Positions 1 through 4,979 of a stretch of 13,561 nucleotides of DNA are shown here, piece by piece (the stretch's first letter is position 1; every line of letters starts with the position of its first letter). The notes beneath the pieces were generated by a model. The model made no database searches. It had not been told where the DNA came from and saw nothing but the letters and a program-made list of their open reading frames with translations. This DNA is from Bacillota bacterium (GTDB lineage: Bacteria; Bacillota; Bacilli; Alicyclobacillales; SLC66). Where the stretch lies: NCBI GenBank assembly GCA_021821225.1, contig JAKACR010000050.1, positions 1 through 13,561 of the forward strand. The letters are read 5' to 3'. The position numbers and the translations under genes are program-made.

Positions 1-246
1 TGCAACAACTCCTCTCTTTTCATGACGATGCGCCTCCTCGAATGAATTCCTGACTACATTCTCTCAGTGGTGGCGCGTTGCCGGAAGGTGTGGAGGATTT
101 GACGCTTACTATTCAACTGTTGGTTGCAGTGAACAGTCACATGAGGTTACAAGCAGAATGCAACCAGTGCTCGATAGCCATGTCTATTCATACCGTGCTA
201 AGCTAGCACTGCAGGCAAGGTCAAACACCTCAGGGAGGAATTTAAC
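1..246. other. Non-coding upstream region of the XRE gene
   Basis: I see no convincing gene in this stretch. It contains an 8-bp inverted repeat, TGGTTGCA (121-128) and TGCAACCA (159-166), whose 30-nt loop holds a smaller GTGA/TCAC stem. It also contains a 15-bp palindrome at 195-209, listed separately. A TTGACG hexamer at 99-104 resembles a -35 box, but no acceptable -10 lies 16-18 bp downstream, so I do not call a promoter. Confidence 0.5.
195..209. promoter_or_regulatory. Palindromic candidate operator upstream of XRE gene
   Basis: GTGCTA-AGC-TAGCAC is a perfect 6-bp inverted repeat with a 3-bp centre, 37 bp upstream of the XRE start codon. XRE-family dimers often bind short palindromes in their own promoter, so autoregulation is a reasonable inference. 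No second copy was seen in the window and no well-placed promoter boxes were found around it. Confidence 0.35.
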
Positions 247-1251
247 ATGTTGGATATCGCGAAAGTTGGCACGCTCATCGCATACCTGAGAAAGGCGAAA
301 GACTTGACGCAGGTTGAACTTGCAAACAGCCTTAACGTCAGCCACCAAGCCGTCTCCAAATGGGAACGAGGAGAGTCGATGCCTGACATTGGGACGCTTC
401 CTATGTTGGCGCATGAGTTGGGCGTCACCACAGACGATCTGTTACAGGGTCAAGTTGAAGAACATCGTCAAGTCGCTCAATTGCACATGTTTGTTGCATC
501 CCTCGCAGATGCGAACTCCAATAAGGCGGGTGAAATGATCGTATCTCAACAGGTTACCGCTCAGGACTTATCTGATTTGGGGCCGATTATCAAGACTAGC
601 ACCATGAGAGAACTCGCCCCCTGCTTGCTTAAAACTCATCTCACAATAACGGATGCCATCCGTCTTGCCCCTTTCCTCGACGACGATGTGCTTGAACGCA
701 TTCTTCGCTACACGGAACCGACGAACTGGACGTGGGACGAATTACACAAAGTTGCGCCATTTGTCCGTCGGCCCCTCCTTGCAGAATGGGCCGTCGCCAT
801 CGCCGACTCAACCCCGCCATCCCGGCGGCATGTGATCTCGCTCGCGCCGTTTCTTGAACGTTCATTGTTGGATGCGCTTGTGATCCAAATTGAAGAGGGC
901 GGCTGGAGTTGGAATACACTTATTGAAATCGTACCCTTTGTAAGCCGGGAGTCCCTTGTGATCTTGGTACAAGGTGTTCGCACGGATAAAAGGCCCAATC
1001 GACACGTCGTCATGACACTCGCTCCATTTCTCGACCGTGAGACGGTGGATCACCTCGCGATTGATGTGAATGTGGAGTCATGGGATTGGGGTTCTTTGAA
1101 GAGCATAGCACCTTTCGTGAGCAAAACGATTCTCTCGAACATCGTGTCGCACGTTATGATGACCACACCTGATGCCTACCAACTGGTAGATATCGTTCCA
1201 TTTCTTGATAGGTCAGAACTTAGCCGTCTCATCGAGACGGCAGTGAAATAG
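247..1251 (+). CDS. XRE-family DNA-binding protein with C-terminal 59-residue tandem repeats
   Basis: A 334-residue protein. Residues about 8-65 form a Cro/C1-type helix-turn-helix: LRKAKDLTQVELANSLNVS, then HQAVSKWERGESMPD, the usual recognition-helix pattern. After a linker, residues 140-316 are three copies of a repeat exactly 59 residues long, with an 18-residue fourth start at 317-334. Each copy carries a LAPFL(D/E)R-like half and a W-x-W...(A/V)PFV half. A degenerate half unit (LGPIIK..., about 111-139) precedes them. The all-helical character suggests an alpha-solenoid, perhaps for ligand binding or oligomerisation; that is inference. The start is fixed by SD GGGAGGA at 233-239, 7 nt before ATG. 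It probably regulates the exporter 55 bp downstream or its own gene. GC is lower than in the genes after 2900. Confidence 0.9.
   Translation: MLDIAKVGTLIAYLRKAKDLTQVELANSLNVSHQAVSKWERGESMPDIGTLPMLAHELGVTTDDLLQGQVEEHRQVAQLHMFVASLADANSNKAGEMIVSQQVTAQDLSDLGPIIKTSTMRELAPCLLKTHLTITDAIRLAPFLDDDVLERILRYTEPTNWTWDELHKVAPFVRRPLLAEWAVAIADSTPPSRRHVISLAPFLERSLLDALVIQIEEGGWSWNTLIEIVPFVSRESLVILVQGVRTDKRPNRHVVMTLAPFLDRETVDHLAIDVNVESWDWGSLKSIAPFVSKTILSNIVSHVMMTTPDAYQLVDIVPFLDRSELSRLIETAVK
664..1248 (+). repeat. In-frame 177-nt (59-residue) tandem coding repeat
   Basis: The copies lie at 664-840, 841-1017 and 1018-1194, with a partial fourth at 1195-1248. The unit length is invariant at 177 nt although the nucleotide sequence has diverged strongly. 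Each unit splits into 30 + 29 residue halves, both beginning with an (A/V)PF(L/V) motif. This indicates ancient duplication kept for structure, not a recent slippage array. Confidence 0.85.
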
Positions 1252-1254
1252 GTC

Positions 1255-1292
1255 GATTCAAGGATGCGAATGAACTGCTGGATCCTTGAGTC
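1255..1292 (+). promoter_or_regulatory. Hairpin directly abutting the MFS gene SD
   Basis: GATTCAAGGAT (1255-1265) and ATCCTTGAGTC (1282-1292) form an 11-bp stem in RNA (one U-G pair) with a 16-nt loop. The next base starts the SD-containing stretch AAAGGGAG (1293-1300). There is no T-run, so it is not a normal terminator. A role in translation or mRNA processing between the XRE and MFS genes is possible. Confidence 0.45.
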
Positions 1293-1306
1293 AAAGGGAG
1301 TACCCA

Positions 1307-2617
1307 ATGGCAGACACTACAATTTCCGAAACCAAGAAAAGCGACTCCTTTCGAATGCAATACTGGAGTTTGATGAGGCTTCCGTCGTTCCTCGTATTTC
1401 TTGGAGGCCGCATCGTTTCGTCAATGGGCGACATGTTGTTTCAAATTGCCACGATGTGGTATGTTCTCGAAAAGACCAACTCTCCTTTAAGCGCTGCTAT
1501 TGTACCTATTATCCCCCTGGTGACCTCCATAGTCCTTTCACAACCCTTGGCCACGATTGCTGACCGCATGCCTAAAAAAAGGGTCATGGTTCTGTCGGAC
1601 GTCATTCGCGGCGCGGTCGTCCTGGGTGTCGCAATCGCCATAGCGCTCAACGACGGGAATCGGTTCTTCATATATTCAGCAGTATTTTTGCTGACCTTTA
1701 ATGGCTTTCTCTTCGGCCCTGCCCAAAATGCCGTGCTGCCCAAAATACTCCCGAACGCCGATTTGCAGCTCACCATAGCAAATAGTCTGTTGCGCGCCGT
1801 GTCTCAACTGATTGCGCTGGTAGGCTACGCCGTTGGCGGTATCCTGGTGTCCATGATGCAACCGCGCGGTGCAATCATCGCCGACGGCATCTCATTTTTT
1901 ATTTCAGCTGCGTCCATCTCGGTTTTACCGATCCCACTCATGCGAGCTGCGGGGCGGAAGGGCGCCTGGGGGTTCGTCAGAGACAGCTTTGCGGGATTGC
2001 AGTTTGTTCTTAAAAACCCATCCATAAGGACGTTTGCATTATTCGTCGGATTTATCAACTTCTCAGGTGGCCCCGTCGGGATCCTGACGGCCGTGTTCAG
2101 CCATTCCGTGTTGCACGCGGGTCTGCGCGGCTATGGCTATCTCGAAGCGGCGTTCGCCTTAGGAGGGATGCTTGGCGCGATTGTATCGACTTGGGCATCC
2201 CGTAAACTCACATTATGGCAGTTGTCACTCGTAGCCCTTGTGGGATCCGGCGCTGCCATAGCGAGTTTGCCCATAGCACGCAATTTGCCGGAGGCCATTG
2301 TCGCCCTCATCTTCTCATCACTCGTTACGGCCATGATGAGCATTCCCGTCTTCACGGCCTTGCAGCTTCTTGCTCCGAATGAGATTCGCGGCCGGGTCAT
2401 GGCCGGATTTATCCTTTTTGCCAATTTGGGTGATCCACTTGGTCTGTTGTTGGGTTCCTGGCTGATGGGGAAGGTTTCGCCGTCTCCGGTGTTTATGGCG
2501 TCTGGGATGCTGTTGATCCTGTGTGGGTTCTTGAGTTTATTCATTCCCTCGATTCGAATGGGCATGATTGGGTGGAATAAACAGGAAAACCCAGTCCATA
2601 AGAGGTTGTCCGAATAG
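1307..2617 (+). CDS. MFS transporter, drug/macrolide-efflux (DHA3/MFS_3-like)
   Basis: A 436-residue polytopic membrane protein with about 12 hydrophobic spans and a proton-antiporter family signature. The loop-2/3 motif A region is ADRMPKKRVMVLSDVIRG (about residues 85-102), and a NEIRGRVMAG motif (about 358-367) is typical of the MFS_3 / macrolide-efflux group. It presumably exports a small toxic or signalling molecule; the substrate cannot be read from sequence. The start chosen is ATG 1307, because AAAGGGAG at 1293-1300 sits 6 nt upstream. An in-frame TTG at 1286 would put the SD inside the gene. It follows the XRE gene by 55 bp and is likely co-transcribed. GC is about 52% in a sampled line, against about 65% for the ABC-F gene, so acquisition by transfer is possible. 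Confidence 0.92.
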   Translation: MADTTISETKKSDSFRMQYWSLMRLPSFLVFLGGRIVSSMGDMLFQIATMWYVLEKTNSPLSAAIVPIIPLVTSIVLSQPLATIADRMPKKRVMVLSDVIRGAVVLGVAIAIALNDGNRFFIYSAVFLLTFNGFLFGPAQNAVLPKILPNADLQLTIANSLLRAVSQLIALVGYAVGGILVSMMQPRGAIIADGISFFISAASISVLPIPLMRAAGRKGAWGFVRDSFAGLQFVLKNPSIRTFALFVGFINFSGGPVGILTAVFSHSVLHAGLRGYGYLEAAFALGGMLGAIVSTWASRKLTLWQLSLVALVGSGAAIASLPIARNLPEAIVALIFSSLVTAMMSIPVFTALQLLAPNEIRGRVMAGFILFANLGDPLGLLLGSWLMGKVSPSPVFMASGMLLILCGFLSLFIPSIRMGMIGWNKQENPVHKRLSE

Positions 2618-2626
2618 GGTCGAGAA

Positions 2627-2646
2627 CTCTGCGGCGCAGGGATTTT
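2627..2646 (+). terminator. Candidate intrinsic terminator after MFS gene
   Basis: CTCTGC-GGC-GCAGGG forms a 6-bp stem (one U-G pair) with a 3-nt loop, followed by ATTTTAG. It lies 10 nt after the MFS stop codon. The stem is short and the U-tract weak, but the position is right for ending the XRE-MFS unit. Confidence 0.45.
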
Positions 2647-2701
2647 AGTTCGCGCTTTTCAGGCGTGCTCATGTACCCGCTTCGTACACTCCGCGCTCCA
2701 C

Positions 2702-2730
2702 TTGCTCCACGCGGATCTCCATGGTATGCT
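2702..2730 (+). promoter_or_regulatory. Candidate SigA-type promoter for the ABC-F leader
   Basis: TTGCTC (2702-2707) and TATGCT (2725-2730) are separated by exactly 17 bp. Predicted transcription would start near 2737, giving a leader of about 210 nt before the ABC-F start codon. The -35 box is a modest match, so this is a candidate only. Confidence 0.4.
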
Positions 2731-2765
2731 GGCGGCAAAACAAAAGGAGGTATCCATTTCCGGGC

Positions 2766-2789
2766 ATGAGAAACGAAACCGTTCGCTAA
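2766..2789 (+). CDS. Possible 7-codon upstream ORF (leader peptide MRNETVR)
   Basis: ATG AGA AAC GAA ACC GTT CGC TAA encodes a short peptide near the predicted 5' end of the ABC-F transcript. A strong SD-like AAAGGAGG (2743-2750) lies upstream, but its 15-nt spacing to the ATG is longer than usual. The last codons (2779-2786) form the 5' arm of the hairpin that pairs with 2824-2831. A ribosome finishing or stalling here would therefore open that hairpin. Leader peptides of this kind are known to control several ribosome-protection and methylase resistance genes. Translation of this one is inferred. Confidence 0.35.
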   Translation: MRNETVR

Positions 2790-2938
2790 ACGATTCCCGG
2801 CGGCGCACAGACGCCCGCTCGACGCGAACGGAAGTGGCATGTCCAGAATGGGAGACTCCTTCCCCACGAAGTTCGCCTCGCCTGCGCGCGTCCATCGCTC
2901 CGGGAATCTCATGCACTCATGTGATGAGATGAAGGAGT
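2779..2938 (+). promoter_or_regulatory. Structured ABC-F leader with SD-sequestering sequence
   Basis: CCGTTCGC (2779-2786) pairs perfectly with GCGAACGG (2824-2831). GCGAAC of that arm can instead pair with GTTCGC at 2871-2876. ACTCCTTC (2855-2862) is a perfect 8-nt complement of GAAGGAGT (2931-2938), which contains the ABC-F SD. A further hairpin, ATCTCAT-g-CAC/GTG-ATGAGAT (2906-2930), would stack directly on the SD helix. A competing hairpin GGGAG/CTTCC (2850-2854 with 2859-2863) could free the SD. No U-run is present, so control would be translational. Confidence 0.5.
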
Positions 2939-2945
2939 GGTCACG

Positions 2946-4766
2946 ATGGCCTACGCGATCAAGATCCAATCTGCCAAAAAGGAAATCGCCGGAAGAGTGT
3001 TGTTTGAAGAGATCTCATTCAACGTCGAACAGGGCGAGCGCGTCGCGCTCATCGGACGCAACGGCGTCGGCAAGACGACGCTGATCGAGGCGCTGTTTGG
3101 CCTCACCCCGCTCGACGCGGGGCGCATCCTGCGCGGCGTTCCCCTGGAACGCTTTGCCTTGCTGCGCCAGACACTGGAGGACGAGACCGGCCTGGACGTG
3201 CTCTCCTACCTTGGCGCCACGGCCCAGGCGGCGACAGAAGGCATAGCGCCATCCTCCGTCAGGCGAAAAGCTCTGGCTACGGATGGGGCGGTCCGGGGCA
3301 TGACACGCCATGTCGCCCCGGAGGCGCCCGGTACGCCGGGTGTTCCCCGCACGGCGCGCCACCGCGCCGAGTCGGCCGCCGCCTGGGCCGGCCTCCCGCC
3401 GGCCGTGCGCCGCACGCGGCTGTCGCAACTGAGCGGCGGCGAGAAGACGCGCGTCCAACTGGCCGCGCTCCGGTTGCGCGACCCCGAGGTCATCGTGCTG
3501 GACGAGCCGACCAACCACCTTGACGCGGAGTCCCTCGACTGGCTGGAACGCTGGCTGTGCGAGACGCGCGCGACCGTGCTGTTCGTCTCGCACGACAGGA
3601 CGTTCATCGACCGCGTCGCGCACGCCGTCGTCGAACTGACGCCAGGCGGCGCGCGGCGCTTTGCGGGCGGTTACACGGCGTTTCACGCCTGGCGCGAACA
3701 GAAACTGTGCGCGGCGCAGGCGCTCTACGACAAGCAGCAGCGGGAAAAACGCGCCTTGCAGGAGACGATCGCACACTACCGTGAATGGTATCAACGTGCG
3801 CACGACGCAGCGGGAATCGATTTCGGCCTGCGCAAGAAGGCCGAAAAGAATTCGACGCGTTTCAAGGCGAAAGAACGCGCGCTCCTGCGCCTGGAGCAGC
3901 GCATGGTGGAGCGCCCGGACACCGGACCGCGCACGCGCATGGAGCTGGGCGGCGAAGCGTTCGCCGCACGGACGCTGGTCCAACTGACAGACATCGGGCA
4001 TGCGTACGGTTCGCGAAGGATTCTGCATCCATTCTCGCTCACGATCCAGCGCGGCGACCGTTTCGCCGTGCTTGGGCCGAACGGGGCGGGCAAATCGACG
4101 CTGCTCAAGTTGATCGCTGGCGTCCTGCAACCGACGGCCGGCGAGGTCGCGCGCCATCCCGCCCTGCGCATCGGCTATTTCGCCCAGGAACTGGACGGCC
4201 TCGACCCGTCGCGGACGGTGCTCGACACGCTGCTGGCCATTCCGGAGATGACCGCCTCCTACGCGCGCACGATTCTGGCGGGCTTTTTATTTCCGGCCGG
4301 ACAGATCGACACGCCAGTCGGCGGTCTCAGCATGGGCGAACGCTGCCGCATCTCGTTCATCAAGCTCTATCTGTCCGCGGCGCATCTGCTCGTGCTGGAC
4401 GAACCGACCAACTATCTGGATATCGACACGCGCGAACGGATTGAGGATGCGTTGCTCGCCTATCCCGGCGCCGTCGTCATGGTCAGCCACGACAGGATGT
4501 TCGCCGACCGGATCGCCAATGCGATCGTGTTCTGGGAAAATGGGCGGCCAAAGGCGTTTCGCGGCAGTTACCGCGAATGGGCCGATCGCACAGCGCGCGC
4601 GGACCACACCGTCACGCGCGATGCGAGCAACGCAATCGCCCGCCTGGAACTCCATCTTGCCTACCTGATGGGGCTTGAAACACCGGCGACGGATGCGGAT
4701 CAGGCGAAACTGATGGACGAGATCCGCCGGACGAAACGGGAACTTGACGCTCTCGGCAAAAAATAA
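2946..4766 (+). CDS. ABC-F ATPase, antibiotic-resistance (ribosome protection) type, VmlR/Vga-like
   Basis: A 606-residue soluble protein with two ABC cassettes and no membrane spans. First cassette: Walker A GRNGVGKT (37-44), signature LSGGE (162-166), Walker B VIVLDEPTNHLD (182-193), switch SHD. Second cassette: Walker A GPNGAGKST (377-385), signature LSMGE (461-465), Walker B LLVLDEPTNYLD (481-492). Between them, about 252-342, is a charged helical interdomain linker, which in this family reaches the ribosomal peptidyl-transferase centre. A C-terminal charged helical extension (about 565-606) resembles that of VmlR. ABC-F proteins of this type displace antibiotics such as lincosamides, streptogramins A or pleuromutilins; the specificity here is unknown. 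Start: ATG 2946 with AGGAG at 2933-2937. A GTG at 2937 overlaps the SD and is unlikely. Residues about 92-150 form an Ala/Pro/Arg-rich insert. Confidence 0.9.
   Translation: MAYAIKIQSAKKEIAGRVLFEEISFNVEQGERVALIGRNGVGKTTLIEALFGLTPLDAGRILRGVPLERFALLRQTLEDETGLDVLSYLGATAQAATEGIAPSSVRRKALATDGAVRGMTRHVAPEAPGTPGVPRTARHRAESAAAWAGLPPAVRRTRLSQLSGGEKTRVQLAALRLRDPEVIVLDEPTNHLDAESLDWLERWLCETRATVLFVSHDRTFIDRVAHAVVELTPGGARRFAGGYTAFHAWREQKLCAAQALYDKQQREKRALQETIAHYREWYQRAHDAAGIDFGLRKKAEKNSTRFKAKERALLRLEQRMVERPDTGPRTRMELGGEAFAARTLVQLTDIGHAYGSRRILHPFSLTIQRGDRFAVLGPNGAGKSTLLKLIAGVLQPTAGEVARHPALRIGYFAQELDGLDPSRTVLDTLLAIPEMTASYARTILAGFLFPAGQIDTPVGGLSMGERCRISFIKLYLSAAHLLVLDEPTNYLDIDTRERIEDALLAYPGAVVMVSHDRMFADRIANAIVFWENGRPKAFRGSYREWADRTARADHTVTRDASNAIARLELHLAYLMGLETPATDADQAKLMDEIRRTKRELDALGKK
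3293..3321 (+). repeat. Palindromic segment inside the ABC-F insert
   Basis: CCGGGGC..GACA (3293-3305) and TGTCGCCCCGG (3311-3321) form 7 + 4 bp with a 2-nt bulge and a 5-nt loop. A second small palindrome, CCCGG-TACG-CCGGG, follows within about 10 bp. Both lie within the low-complexity insert of the first ABC domain. Confidence 0.4.
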
Positions 4767-4787
4767 GCGGGTAAATCTGTAACCTTT

Positions 4788-4800
4788 CCCCCCCCCTTTT
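4788..4800. repeat. Homopolymer tract C9T4 in intergenic region
   Basis: Nine consecutive C followed by four T lie just after the ABC-F stop codon. Such tracts can vary in length by slippage. It is non-coding here, so any effect would be on transcription or transcript end formation. Confidence 0.5.
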
Positions 4801-4812
4801 CGTCTACCATCT

Positions 4813-4889
4813 GACAGACTCGTGACTGTCCGACCCCCGTCGGGCGGTCACGGTCCTGGCATCAGGATACCGGACGGCAAGAAATCCGG
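4813..4889 (+). promoter_or_regulatory. Structured leader upstream of the SLH/YcdB gene
   Basis: Consecutive hairpins can be drawn. P1 is CGTGAC-tgt-CCGAC/GTCGG-gcg-GTCACG (4821-4852). P2 is TCCTG-GCAT-CAGGA (4854-4867). P3 is CCGGA/TCCGG (4870-4889). An alternative hairpin, GACAG (4813-4817) with CTGTC (4826-4830), excludes P1. P1 could instead be an incomplete terminator of the ABC-F gene, but no T-run follows. I do not recognise a known riboswitch class. Confidence 0.35.
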
Positions 4890-4913
4890 AGAAAAGAGCC
4901 CCTTTTAGTGGTT

Positions 4914-4956
4914 GTTCAAATAGGGGGCAGGTAAAACTCCATTTGAACGGGTTTTA
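4914..4956 (+). terminator. Terminator-like hairpin just before the SLH gene SD
   Basis: GTTCAAAT (4914-4921) and ATTTGAAC (4941-4948) are perfect 8-bp arms that extend inward by GGGG/CTCC with a bulged A. They are followed by GGG and TTTTAT. Only 31 nt separate it from the start codon, so it could be an attenuator in the leader of the SLH gene or an operator, rather than the end of the ABC-F transcript. Confidence 0.4.
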
Positions 4957-4979
4957 TAAGAGGAGAGGAGAGCGTCAAA

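Noticed and set aside
99..104. TTGACG as -35 box of an XRE promoter
   Set aside because: The position 16-18 bp downstream holds no -10-like hexamer.
2602..2616. 15-mer similar (13 of 15) to the window's right end (13547-13561), reminiscent of insertion-sequence ends
   Set aside because: At the right end the sequence is part of a coding frame that continues the methyltransferase family pattern. No element lies between, so the match is probably chance.
2541..2969. 142-codon minus-strand frame through the ABC-F leader, with a C-terminal-transposase-like look
   Set aside because: No SD, no recognisable domain, and it overlaps the ends of two real plus-strand genes. I could not support an insertion-sequence remnant.
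3015..4157. 380-codon open frame antisense to the ABC-F gene
   Set aside because: It is a mirror frame of a GC-rich coding gene. The plus strand has unmistakable ABC motifs, while this frame is Arg/Gln/Gly-rich without domains.
4821..4852. Strong hairpin as a simple terminator for the ABC-F gene
   Set aside because: No T-run follows, and it is one of several stems leading to the next gene, so I described it as leader structure.
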